Shown here: piece by piece, positions 7,649-14,602 of the stretch | Layout: each line of letters starts with the position of its first letter | Position numbering within the stretch: the stretch's first letter is position 1 | From: Pseudofrankia saprophytica | GTDB lineage: Bacteria; Actinomycetota; Actinomycetes; Frankiales; Frankiaceae | Reading direction: 5' to 3' | NCBI RefSeq assembly: GCF_000235425.2 | Contig: NZ_KI912266.1 | Location: forward strand, 4,843,686 to 4,907,685 | Length of the DNA: 64,000 nt | The notes under the pieces: model-generated | Databases searched by the model: none | Told to the model about the DNA's origin: nothing | Seen by the model: only the letters and a program-made list of their open reading frames with translations | Made by a program: the position numbers and the translations under genes

Positions 7649-8260
7649 ATGCATCTGGCGGTCTTCGGCAGCACCGGTCACACGGGGCGCCACCTGCTCG
7701 AGCAGGCGCTGCGGCAGGGCCACACGGTCACCGCGCTCGCCCGCGACCCCGGCACGCTGGCGGCTCACGAGCGGCTGCGGCCGGTGGCCGGCGACGTCCG
7801 CGACCCGGAGGCCGTCAAGGATGTCGTCGCCGGCGGCGACGCCGTGCTCAGCGCCCTGGGCCAGCGCAGGTGGGGCACCACGGTGTGCACGGACGGGATG
7901 CGCGCCATCCTGGCGGCGATGAGCACCCACGGCGTTCGCCGTCTGGTCGCCGTCAGTGGCTACGGCGTGGCGGACAGCCGGCACCGCAGTCTCTACGTGG
8001 CCGTCAACCGCGTCCTGATCAGGTCGCTGATGCGGGACAAGGAAGGAATGGAGGAACTCATCAGGGCCAGCGACACCGCCTGGACCGTCATACGGCCGGC
8101 TGTCCTCGCGCAGGGCGACCACACCGCGCGTTACCGCGCGGGCACCGACCTGCGGCTGTCGTTCTCCTCCAGGATCTCGTTCGCCGATCTCGCTGACTTC
8201 ATGCTGGCCCAGCTCGCCCGGGACGACCTCGTCCGCCAGGCCGTCGCCATCACCTCGTAG
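7649..8260 (+). CDS. NAD(P)-binding atypical SDR (NmrA/flavin-reductase-like)
   Basis: 203 residues. The N terminus MHLAVFGSTGHTGRHLLEQA carries the GxxGxxG dinucleotide-binding motif of extended SDRs (residues 7-13), followed by LARDP, GDVRD and LVAVSGYG segments typical of the NmrA/BVR-B-like family, which use NAD(P)H to reduce flavins, quinones or biliverdin or act as redox sensors. ATG 7649 is preferred over the upstream in-frame start because GGAAGGA lies at 7634-7640. It is divergent from the MarR gene and probably controlled by it. Confidence 0.85.
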   Translation: MHLAVFGSTGHTGRHLLEQALRQGHTVTALARDPGTLAAHERLRPVAGDVRDPEAVKDVVAGGDAVLSALGQRRWGTTVCTDGMRAILAAMSTHGVRRLVAVSGYGVADSRHRSLYVAVNRVLIRSLMRDKEGMEELIRASDTAWTVIRPAVLAQGDHTARYRAGTDLRLSFSSRISFADLADFMLAQLARDDLVRQAVAITS

Positions 8261-8312
8261 TCGCCAGCTCCGACGTCAGCGCGCTCCGGGCCACGCGGCG
8301 CCGGGGGTGGCG

Positions 8313-8420
8313 TCAGCCGCGCTGGAAATGCGCCCGGTGAGCTTCGGCCCAGGAGCGAAACGGTCGTCGGGCGAGGTGGCCGGTGACGCGTTCCACGGTG
8401 TTGTTGACGGGGGCGGGCGA
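8313..8420 (-). pseudogene. C-terminal fragment of an NmrA-type oxidoreductase
   Basis: On the minus strand about 35 codons read PVNNTVERVTGHLARRPFRS followed by WAEAHRAHFQRG and a stop at 8313-8315. This matches the conserved tail of NAD(P)H-binding NmrA-like proteins. No Rossmann domain is found upstream: an in-frame stop appears near 8454 and the adjoining DNA is not coding. It is probably a gene relic. The rest of the 8261-8565 gap shows nothing recognisable. Confidence 0.45.
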
Positions 8421-8565
8421 GCCGCGGCCGCCTGCCGAGCAGGCCCCCACTCCCTACCTCGTGTCGACCGGCGAGGCCCGTCCGTGTCGTCATCAGCCCC
8501 GGCCACGGCCACGGTGACCCGGCGACTGCGTCCGTTCTCACCTGGCCCGTCCTACGATCGGCCGT

Positions 8566-9252
8566 ATGACCTCGCCGTTGGCCGTGCCCGCCGCCAGTGC
8601 CGTTCTGCTGCGCGACCGGCCGTCGGGGCCGGAGGTGCTGTTGCTGCGGCGCAGCCTGTCGGCATCCTTCGCGCCCGGTGCGTGGGTGTTCCCCGGCGGG
8701 CGGGTCGATCCCGGCGACCTCGGCGGCGGGAGCCCGGACGACGGGTCCGCCGAGCTGGCGGCCGCCCGCCGGGCCGCGGTGCGGGAGACCGCGGAGGAGG
8801 CGGGTATCGACATCGACGGCGCCGAGCTGATCCCGCTGTCGCACTGGTGCCCGCCCGCCGTGGCGGCGCGTCGGTTCCTGACCTGGATGCTGCTCGGCCG
8901 GGCACCCGAGCAGGACGTCGTCGTGGACGGCGCGGAGATCACCGAACATCGCTGGATACGCCCGGCGGACGCCCTGTCGGCGCGCGACCAGGGCAGCCTC
9001 GAGCTGCTGCCACCGACCTGGGTGACGCTGTGGACGCTCGCGCCGCACGCCGGCGTCGCCGACGCCCTGACGGCCGCGGCGGGCGTACCGCCCGAGCTGT
9101 TCGAGACCCAGTTCACCCAGGTCCCCGGCGGACTACTCGCGATGTGGCACGGCGACGAGGGATACACCGGCCCCGCGCCCGCCGCCCGGGAGGGCGCCCG
9201 CCACCGGCTGTGGATGCTCGACGCCGGCTGGCGGTACGAACGCGCCACCTGA
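8566..9252 (+). CDS. Nudix hydrolase, NUDT19/RP2-like with split Nudix box
   Basis: 228 residues. The Nudix box begins PGGRVDPGD (about 43-51) and ends RETAEEAGID (about 73-82), with an Ala/Gly/Asp-rich stretch of about 14 residues inserted between the Gly and the catalytic REXXEE helix. An insertion at this place is known from NUDT19-type CoA-diphosphatases. C-terminal sequence such as ETQFTQVPGGLLAMWHGDEG also fits that group. Predicted to hydrolyse a nucleoside-diphosphate-linked substrate (CoA is the best guess) with Mg. It stands alone and a hairpin terminator follows at 9283. Confidence 0.85.
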   Translation: MTSPLAVPAASAVLLRDRPSGPEVLLLRRSLSASFAPGAWVFPGGRVDPGDLGGGSPDDGSAELAAARRAAVRETAEEAGIDIDGAELIPLSHWCPPAVAARRFLTWMLLGRAPEQDVVVDGAEITEHRWIRPADALSARDQGSLELLPPTWVTLWTLAPHAGVADALTAAAGVPPELFETQFTQVPGGLLAMWHGDEGYTGPAPAAREGARHRLWMLDAGWRYERAT

Positions 9253-9282
9253 TCCCCGGGCCAGCAGACCGACGGCACAGAA

Positions 9283-9314
9283 GAGCGCGGCCGCCTGGTT
9301 CGGCGGCCGCGCTC
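9283..9314 (+). terminator. Hairpin terminator after the Nudix gene
   Basis: Perfect 13-bp G+C-rich stem (9283-9295 with 9302-9314) and a six-base loop TGGTTC, 30 bases after the Nudix stop. Confidence 0.75.
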
Positions 9315-9337
9315 CCGCTGTAGGGATCGGATCTACT

Positions 9338-9431
9338 TGGCCACTCCGAGCTGGCATGCCGCGATTGTTGGCCAGTGCCAGTGCCAGCGCCGCCGGACGC
9401 GGCCGTTGTTGGCCAATGCGGCGATTGGCCC
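9338..9431. repeat. Spaced TGGCCA repeats in an intergenic stretch
   Basis: TGGCCA occurs at 9338-9343, 9369-9374 and 9410-9415, with a variant TGGCCC at 9426. The first two are 31 bases apart. The surrounding bases partly repeat (GCGATTGTTGGCCA, GCCGTTGTTGGCCA, GGCGATTGGCC). A comparable 31-bp array is at 11635-11696. Confidence 0.4.
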
Positions 9432-9499
9432 ATGAGCGTGCCCGCGGACGTCGAAGGCCGTGAACCCGGCCAGGTGGACGGGTGTGATCGGGAGCGCGG

Positions 9500-9917
9500 T
9501 CATGCCTCCTGCCGCCAGAGCGGTGTGACCTCAACGCGGGTGAGCCGCCACCCGTCTTGGGTGCGGAGCGCCTGGAACGCGAAACGCAGGCCGACGAGCC
9601 TCGAGAGCGAGGGAAAGACCGTCCTCGACGGGAAGTACGCGACAAGCTCGTTCGCCGTCATGGTGGCGCGGTCCCCGTCAAGCTCGACGAGCACGTCGGT
9701 GATCAGATGCTGAGAGTTTTCGTTGTCGTCGCTGGTGCCGCGAATACTCGAGTATGTCGTCGATCCCCGTGGCGCCGCCGCGAGCGCTGTGGATGATGGC
9801 GTCCTCGTGGAAGATTACGCGCCCCTCCTTGTCGTCACCGGTGTCCAGCCAGCGCCCAAGCTGACTGACCAGGGCGGCAAGTTCCGCTCGATCGGTGATG
9901 TCCCTCAGATGAGGCAC
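9500..9917 (-). pseudogene. SnoaL-like / NTF2-fold gene with a one-base frameshift
   Basis: From GTG 9917 (AAGGAGC just upstream) the frame reads MPHLRDITDRAELAALVSQL and reaches DDILEYSR. At about 9738-9744 the homologous sequence moves to another frame, continuing GTSDDNENSQHLITDVLVEL and then DGDRATMTANELVAYFPSRT, to a stop at 9500. Together they give about 138 residues, the normal length and order of a SnoaL-like NTF2 protein, with the family's QHLITN-like and GDRA motifs. Uncorrected, the first frame ends after only 79 residues. Either a recent pseudogene or a sequencing error. It sits behind a MerR/SoxR-type promoter (9999-10029). Confidence 0.7.
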
Positions 9918-9998
9918 GGTGCTCCTTAATGCTCCTGCGCCGAACGGCCGCCGTTGATGAGGTGCGGGCCGATAAGACCGCTTGACCCCGCGGCGGTC

Positions 9999-10029
9999 AG
10001 GCTAAGAGTTCAAGTCCGCTTGAGGTCAA
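9999..10029 (-). promoter_or_regulatory. MerR/SoxR-type promoter for the SnoaL-like gene
   Basis: On the minus strand TTGACC (10029-10024) and TAGCCT (10004-9999) are separated by exactly 19 bases, the elongated spacer typical of MerR-family-activated promoters. Straddling the spacer is the dyad ACCTCAAG-CGGA-CTTGAACT, whose left half is identical to the SoxR half site and whose right half matches six of eight. Transcription would run to the gene starting at 9917. Confidence 0.55.
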
Positions 10030-10141
10030 CTCCTTCGTCGGCCTGCCTGTATTCGGCGTACGCCTCCCTCGCCCCCGGACCGCAATCCTGTGTGACCTGG
10101 GTCACCATTCGCTGTGTGGCTCGCCGTTTTACTGCGGGCAT
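10010..10141 (-). CDS. Possible small protein of 43 residues
   Basis: A short frame starting MPAVKRRATQRMVTQVTQDC and ending YRQADEGVDLKRT has a protein-like composition. It has only a poor ribosome-binding site (GAGGG too close to the ATG), and its stop lies inside the MerR-type promoter spacer. It may be the tail of a lost gene. No family recognised. Confidence 0.22.
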   Translation of the reverse strand: MPAVKRRATQRMVTQVTQDCGPGAREAYAEYRQADEGVDLKRT

Positions 10142-10180
10142 CCCTCAGGGCGTGGACGCCTGCTTCGTGCCTCATTGAGG

Positions 10181-10779
10181 TCAGGGCAATGGGTGGAGCA
10201 CGGCCTGCACCGCCGCCGCGCAAAGCTCCTCGGATACGTCCACGAGCCTGCGGGCGGCTTTCGGATCGGCGTGGGCGTCTGCGATGAAGTGGTCGATCTG
10301 GCGCAGGTCCGCGCGGGTGAGCAGGGTCTTGTCGTTGGTGACCCATTCGCCGCGCGCCGCGAGTACGGCGTGCGCGGTTTGCGAGGTTGCCTGGGCGACC
10401 AGCCCGGCGCACTGGGCCAGCCGGCCATGGCGGGCGTGGTTGACCCGGGCGTAGTCGAAGGTCAGCCGCGCGTTGTCCCACCAAATCTTGGGCGCCCGTT
10501 CCCGCAGCGCCGCCGGGTAGCGCACCGTGGGCAGCCGGCCGCGTAGCACCCTGCTGACCGCGAGTTCCGCGAGGACGAGGTAGGACGGGATGCCGGCGAG
10601 GTGGAACATCAGCGGCTCGATGCGGAACCGGCCCTCGGCCGCGGCGGCGAGCTCCTCCTCGACGATGTCGAGATCGCGGTAGTGCACGTCCGTGCGGCGT
10701 TCGTCGACGACCAGCCAGGCACCGCTGTTGAAGACGCCGCCGCCCCACGCCCCGATCTCGAAGACCCGAGCCGCTGGTC
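10181..10779 (-). pseudogene. Nucleotidyltransferase-like gene lacking its N terminus
   Basis: The frame is open from the inner border of the inverted repeat at 10780 and reads RVFEIGAWGGGVFNSGAWLV, VDERRTDVHYRDLDIVEEEL, RIEPLMFHLAGIPSYLVLAE and later HAVLAARGEWVTNDKTLLTR, about 200 residues. This resembles the middle and C-terminal part of actinobacterial nucleotidyltransferase-domain proteins whose N terminus carries the GSxxxG-x-DxD active site. That part is absent: upstream is a stop codon inside the repeat, then the toxin cassette. A GTG at 10687 could start a shorter product, but without the catalytic domain. Probably truncated by insertion of the cassette or a deletion at its border. 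Confidence 0.65.
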
Positions 10780-11553
10780 TGTCCGTTCCCAGGGATCATG
10801 AGAAGTGCCGGAGGCCGTGACCTGGTGTTTCTCAAGTGCGGGGGACGTCCGGGACCGGGCGAGTCCCATCGGAGCTGAGAATTTCGGCGACCGGATGATC
10901 GTCGTAGTGATGTGATGGTCGTCGGTGAGGGAGGTCCGGGCGTGGCTGACGACCGATGCGTGTTCTGCGCGGTCGTGCGGGGTGCGCCTGCCGTCTCGTG
11001 TAGGAGGACACATGGAACGCGGCGAAGTCTGGTGGGTGGACTTCGATGAGCGGCGGCCGGTCGTTCTGCTCTCGGGAGAGGAGCCCGGTGGGTTCCGGGC
11101 CATACAGGTCGTCGCTCCAGCGAACATCGAGATCAGCGGCGTGGCTGTCGAGGTGGCAGTGGGCGCCCCCGAGGGACTGCCCCTGGGCGGTGTCCTGCGA
11201 GTCGCGCTCCCACGCCCAGGCCTCATTCCTTGCACGTGGCTGGTCACCCTGACCAGGGCAGACATGATCGAGAAGGCCGGAAGCCTGTCGCCCGCGAAGC
11301 TCGGCGAGCTCGACGAAGCTCTCCGTCTCAGTGGCCTGGAGCAGGTGGACGCTGCGGGAGCCGATGGTTGATGATCGTAGAGCCGTTGGCAGGTCGCTAC
11401 GGGTCCATTGGTCGCGAAGGTCGTCGATCCAGCGACAGAGGGGCTCGACGGAACATCAGCCGACACACGCCGATCAACTTCTCAGACCCACCGGGACTTC
11501 TCAGATCACTTCTTGGCTCCCACGGAACCTCTCATGATCCCTGGGAACGGACA
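10780..11553. mobile_element. 774-bp cassette bounded by perfect 24-bp inverted repeats, carrying a MazF-like toxin
   Basis: Bases 10780-10803 are the exact reverse complement of 11530-11553. Inside each end, shorter sequences related to TGAGAAGT recur (for example in 10798-10806, and inverted as ACTTCTCA near 11477-11485 and 11494-11502), as in subterminal transposase-binding sites. The only convincing gene inside is the toxin gene at 11012. There is no transposase and I see no target-site duplication, so it would be a non-autonomous element or integrated IS ends. One border cuts a nucleotidyltransferase gene. Base 11372 to the right repeat holds no gene. Confidence 0.5.
11012..11371 (+). 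CDS. MazF/PemK-family toxin-like protein (no antitoxin seen)
   Basis: 119 residues beginning MERGEVWWVDFDERRPVVLL, the characteristic first strands of the MazF/PemK fold (RGEVWWVDF...RPVVLLS). It continues FRAIQVVAPA, GVAVEVAVG, LPRPGLIPCTWLVTLTRADM and LSPAKLGELDEALRLSGLE, the expected order. MazF proteins are ribosome-independent or ribosome-targeting endoribonucleases normally held by a cognate antitoxin. ATG 11012 is chosen because TAGGAGGA lies at 11001-11008. No antitoxin-sized gene is upstream or downstream: the 200 bases before it are non-coding. Either an orphan, a divergent family member that is not toxic, or its antitoxin is elsewhere. Confidence 0.8.
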   Translation: MERGEVWWVDFDERRPVVLLSGEEPGGFRAIQVVAPANIEISGVAVEVAVGAPEGLPLGGVLRVALPRPGLIPCTWLVTLTRADMIEKAGSLSPAKLGELDEALRLSGLEQVDAAGADG

Positions 11554-11634
11554 TGATCTCGCGCCGACCTTCCCGGCGCCCGCGACGGCGGCAGAACCGC
11601 TCCGGACCGGCATCACCCGGCGCCTCCCGCGGAT

Positions 11635-11696
11635 TGGCCAACTATCCCGGCCGGTGGCCATCTACTGGCCAACCATCACGGTGAGTGGCCATCTGT
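11635..11696. repeat. Two tandem 31-bp repeats built on TGGCCA palindromes
   Basis: Unit 1 (11635-11665) and unit 2 (11666-11696) agree at 24 of 31 positions. Each contains two copies of the palindrome TGGCCA (starts 11635, 11655, 11666, 11686), so sites recur at 20, 11 and 20 bases, close to whole helix turns. No gene depends on it in an obvious way; the nearest, DUF4235, ends at 11784 on the other strand. Confidence 0.5.
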
Positions 11697-11783
11697 CCGC
11701 GATCCCTACACCCGCACTTCCTGAACCTCGGCCGGACGGCGGCCAACGCTGGTCGCGCCGGCTTCCCATGGTCGTGGTGCCGG

Positions 11784-12056
11784 TCAATCTCCCGGCCACA
11801 CGCCGGTCGCGCGCCGGAAGCCGTGCGCGCCGAGGCGGTTGACGGCCGCGCTGGTCGCGGCGAACACCGCGCCCTGCAGAGCGGCGGCGAGGACCACCTC
11901 GACGAAGGTGTGATCCAGCCGCAACGCGCCAGGAGTCTCGTCCTCGCCCGCGGCCTTCGACCACACCCTCCGGACGATGGCTCCGGACACGGCTCCCGCC
12001 AGCAGGCCGCTGGCCATGCCGACAGGCTTGTAGGCGATCTTCTTCCCCACGCTCAC
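11784..12056 (-). CDS. DUF4235 membrane protein
   Basis: 90 residues: short basic start MSVGKKIAYKPVGMASGLLA, a hydrophobic GxxxG-rich helix AGAVSGAIVRRVW, and a second helix VEVVLAAALQGAVFAATSAA ending RLGAHGFRRATG. This is the DUF4235 pattern, of unknown function, typical in actinobacteria beside DUF3618. Its GTG start (12056) overlaps the TGA of the DUF3618 gene (GTGA), so it is the last gene of a three-gene operon. Confidence 0.85.
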   Translation of the reverse strand: MSVGKKIAYKPVGMASGLLAGAVSGAIVRRVWSKAAGEDETPGALRLDHTFVEVVLAAALQGAVFAATSAAVNRLGAHGFRRATGVWPGD

Positions 12057-12532
12057 ACGCGCTTCCTCCTCACGGCCAAGATCAGGACGACCGCCGCGCC
12101 GGCCACGGCCGCGCCCTTCTGGGCGGCGGTGAGCTTGCTGCCGGTGCGCTGGTCGAGCTGGGCCGTGAGCTCGGCCGTCTTCTGCCGGGCTGGCGCGGTG
12201 ACCTCGGCGACCTTGTGCATCGCCGGGGCGGTCACCTCGGCCGCCTTGTGCCGAGCCGGCGCCGTGGCCTCCGCCGCCTTGTGCATCGCCGGAGCGGTCA
12301 CCTCGGCCATCTTGTGCATCGCCGGGGTCGTCACGTCGACGGCCTTCTGCCGGGTGGCCGCGCCGAACTGGGCCGCCTTCTGGCCGACCTCGGTCGCCTT
12401 CGTCCGGGCCTGGGTCCTGACGTCGAGCTTGCCGGTCAGAGCGTCGACGGTCTCGCCAAGCTCGGCGCGGGTCCGGTCCCGGTCTGCGCGCAGTACGTCG
12501 GGATCAGTAGCGGACGCGGTCTGGTCTGTCAT
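12053..12532 (-). CDS. DUF3618 protein with 11-residue amphipathic repeats
   Basis: 159 residues starting MTDQTASATDPDVLRADRDR, then TRAELGETVDALTGKLDVRT, the DUF3618 signature helix. About residues 65-120 are five successive 11-residue units of the type AEVTAPAMHKx (AMHK, AMHK, ARHK, AMHK, ARQK), like apolipoprotein/LEA-type amphipathic helix repeats. The C terminus has one membrane helix, GAAVAGAAVVLILAV, then RRKRV. GGAGG lies 11 bases upstream of ATG 12532. It overlaps both neighbours by 4 bases. A role in envelope organisation with the holin-like partner is inference. Confidence 0.85.
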   Translation of the reverse strand: MTDQTASATDPDVLRADRDRTRAELGETVDALTGKLDVRTQARTKATEVGQKAAQFGAATRQKAVDVTTPAMHKMAEVTAPAMHKAAEATAPARHKAAEVTAPAMHKVAEVTAPARQKTAELTAQLDQRTGSKLTAAQKGAAVAGAAVVLILAVRRKRV

Positions 12533-12945
12533 CGCTGTCGTGCCTCCTTGACGGTGTGAAGATCGTCCTTGACGCCCTCGATGGCGTCGACGGGCAGCGG
12601 CGGGGTCGCCTGGCTGACTTCCTTCTTGCCGGTCAGTGCGAGGCCCGCGGCGATCGCGACCAGGACGGCACCCACGATCAGCGCGGCCAGCCACGCGGAG
12701 ACCGCGGTCGCCAGACCGAGGACGGCGGCCGTGATCAGCACGCCGGTGCCGAACACGCTCACGACTCCGGCGCCGCCCAGCATTCCGCCGCCCAGCGCCG
12801 CCTTCTTTCCCTTGCGGGTCATCTCCGCCCGTGCGAGCGCGAGCTCGTCGTGCACGAGCCGGCTCACCTGTTCGGACAGGCGAGACACCAACTCCCCGGC
12901 GGAGGCATCGCTGACCGGGGCCCGGACCTCGTTACCGACTGACAT
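12529..12945 (-). CDS. Phage-holin-family (DUF1469/PF07332) membrane protein
   Basis: 138 residues. An amphipathic N-terminal segment ELVSRLSEQVSRLVHDELAL and ARAEMTRKGKKAALGGGM precede two hydrophobic helices (GVVSVFGTGVLITAAVLGLA and WLAALIVGAVLVAIAAGLAL), then a charged tail with the motif EGVKDDLHTVKEA. This is the actinobacterial phage-holin-superfamily III / DUF1469 arrangement, first gene of a unit with DUF3618 and DUF4235. ATG 12945 gives the family length. Despite the name there is no phage context. Confidence 0.85.
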   Translation of the reverse strand: MSVGNEVRAPVSDASAGELVSRLSEQVSRLVHDELALARAEMTRKGKKAALGGGMLGGAGVVSVFGTGVLITAAVLGLATAVSAWLAALIVGAVLVAIAAGLALTGKKEVSQATPPLPVDAIEGVKDDLHTVKEARQR

Positions 12946-13198
12946 GGCGGACCTCGACACTCCTGGCTGGTATGAACAACATCTCGATGATCGGGCTCTG
13001 CCCCGAGCGAACCGTGATACACCTGCTAGCGCCGGATTGGGCCCCACCGGGCCGCCGGACCCACCGATCGGGCCAGTCCATCGGCCACCCGGCGGCCCGC
13101 GACTCCCAGCCGGCCGGCCGCCGCCGTTTCGGCCAGTCGAACCGGGCTGACCAGCGCATGTTCACCCGCGCTTCATCAGTCAGTTCTACGGTTCTGGG

Positions 13199-13978
13199 AT
13201 GACTACCGCCCACCACGTGCCCAGCTGGATCGAGCTAGCCGGGGCCCACAACGTGCGGGACCTCGGCGGGCTGCCCGCCGCCGGGGGGACCGTCCGCCCT
13301 CGCGTGCTGCTGCGCGGCGACAACCTGGACGGCCTCACCACCGAGGACATCGCGTTACTGCGTGACGACATCGGGCTGCGTGGCGTCGTGGATCTACGCG
13401 CGCCCTTCGAGAACCCCAGGGCGGCCGAATGGTTTCCGCGGCTCGGCGTCACCTGGCTGCACGAGCCGCTCCTGGACCTCACCGGTCTCTCGGACCAGCA
13501 GGCGCTGCGTAGCCGCATCGGCGACGACTACGCCACGTTCTACGCCTTCATGCTCGAAGGGGCCGGCCCTGGACTGGCCCGCATCCTGGAATTCCTCGTG
13601 TCGGGCCCGCGCACGCCCGCTCTCGTGCACTGCGCGGCCGGCAAGGACCGCACCGGCATCGTGACCTCGGTCCTGCTCGCCGTCGCCGGCGTCGACCGCG
13701 ACGCGATCGTCGCGGACTATCTCGCCACGGAACAGCGGATCCAGGCGGTCCGGGAGGCGCTGGTCCAGCGGGAGGAGTACCGGCACCTGCGCGAACGGGC
13801 CGCTTCGGACCAGTCCACCGGATCCCTAGGGTCTCTCGCGCTCGACCCGCGCGCCATCATCCGCATCCTGGACATCGTCGAGGCCGCGCCCGGCGGCGTG
13901 GCCGGTTTCCTCGTCGCGAACGGCGTGACCGAGGAGCAGATCAGCCGCTGGCGCGACATGATCATCGAGCCGAGCTGA
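13199..13978 (+). CDS. Tyrosine/serine protein phosphatase (Y_phosphatase3, IphP/PtpB type)
   Basis: 259 residues with the P-loop HCAAGKDRTG at 144-153, catalytic Cys145 and Arg151 of the HCxxGKDRT motif. The N-terminal NVRDLGGLPA and VLLRGDNLDG motifs are typical of this group, which dephosphorylates Tyr/Ser/Thr or phosphoinositides and is often secreted or cytosolic. No signal peptide is present. The C-terminal helix region FLVANGVTEEQISRWRDMII completes the fold. The gap 12946-13198 upstream shows only a weak inverted repeat (13049-13058 / 13089-13098) and no gene. Confidence 0.88.
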   Translation: MTTAHHVPSWIELAGAHNVRDLGGLPAAGGTVRPRVLLRGDNLDGLTTEDIALLRDDIGLRGVVDLRAPFENPRAAEWFPRLGVTWLHEPLLDLTGLSDQQALRSRIGDDYATFYAFMLEGAGPGLARILEFLVSGPRTPALVHCAAGKDRTGIVTSVLLAVAGVDRDAIVADYLATEQRIQAVREALVQREEYRHLRERAASDQSTGSLGSLALDPRAIIRILDIVEAAPGGVAGFLVANGVTEEQISRWRDMIIEPS

Positions 13979-14143
13979 CCGGAGGAGAACTCCGTGGCCG
14001 GTTTCCGCGGCGGGTTGCCGCCAACCCGCCGTGTCATCGGCCACGCCCGGGCGGGCGCGCTGCCCGCCCGGGCCCGGCCGGACCGCGCGGGAGCCGGCCG
14101 TACCCGCCCGCCGCGGGTACCAGCCGCGTGTTTTAGTGGCCAG

Positions 14144-14524
14144 GTGACCGACTCGACCGACAACGCGGTCCGTTTCGTGGCCGTGTCGCTGGACTGCGCC
14201 GATCCGCAGGAGCTCGCCAGGTTCTACCTCGAACTGCTCGGCGGCACGCAGCTGTGGAGCAGCGAGAGCAGCGCCGGCGTGCGGGTGCCGGGCGTCGTGC
14301 TCGTTCCGCAGCGGGTGGCCGGGTACCAGCCACCGGTCTGGCCGGGCAGCTCGATCGTGCACCTCGACCTGTCCGCCGGCCCGGACCTGGACGAGACCGT
14401 CACCCGCGCGGTCGCACTGGGGGCCCGCGTGGCGGAGCCGCAGTCCGATCCGCGCTGGCGGGTCATGCTCGACCCGGCCGGCCATCCGTTCTGCTTCACC
14501 ACCCTCGTCCCACCAGACCTGTAG
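14144..14524 (+). CDS. VOC-family (glyoxalase/bleomycin-resistance-like) protein
   Basis: 126 residues from GTG 14144: RFVAVSLDCADPQELARFYL, LLGGTQLW, IVHLDLSAGPDLDETVTRAV and MLDPAGHPFCF are the two beta-alpha-beta-beta-beta modules of a VOC domain. The likely role is metal-dependent catalysis or ligand binding. Start choice is open: a much stronger ribosome-binding site (GGAGGAG at 13981-13987) fits GTG 13994, but that adds 50 Arg/Ala/Gly/Pro residues unlike protein sequence, while 14144 gives the family length. It follows the phosphatase gene closely (same strand). Confidence 0.8.
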   Translation: MTDSTDNAVRFVAVSLDCADPQELARFYLELLGGTQLWSSESSAGVRVPGVVLVPQRVAGYQPPVWPGSSIVHLDLSAGPDLDETVTRAVALGARVAEPQSDPRWRVMLDPAGHPFCFTTLVPPDL

Positions 14525-14602
14525 AGGTCGCCGGCCAGGGCGAACATCGCGCGGACACGCTCCCGGTGGATCGGGCATTCGGACCGGTGAACCGTGCTCC
14601 GA

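Noticed and set aside
11371..11556. 61-codon frame overlapping the toxin stop by TGATG, as a possible antitoxin
   Set aside because: It runs through the right inverted repeat and ends in repeat-derived residues; no antitoxin features and the overlap can be chance.
12529..12945. Holin-family gene as a sign of a prophage
   Set aside because: This family is normal in actinobacterial chromosomes next to DUF3618/DUF4235; no phage gene is nearby.
13994..14143. N-terminal extension of the VOC gene from the strong ribosome-binding site at 13981
   Set aside because: The 50 extra residues are Arg/Ala/Pro/Gly-rich and unlike VOC proteins; kept only as an alternative start.
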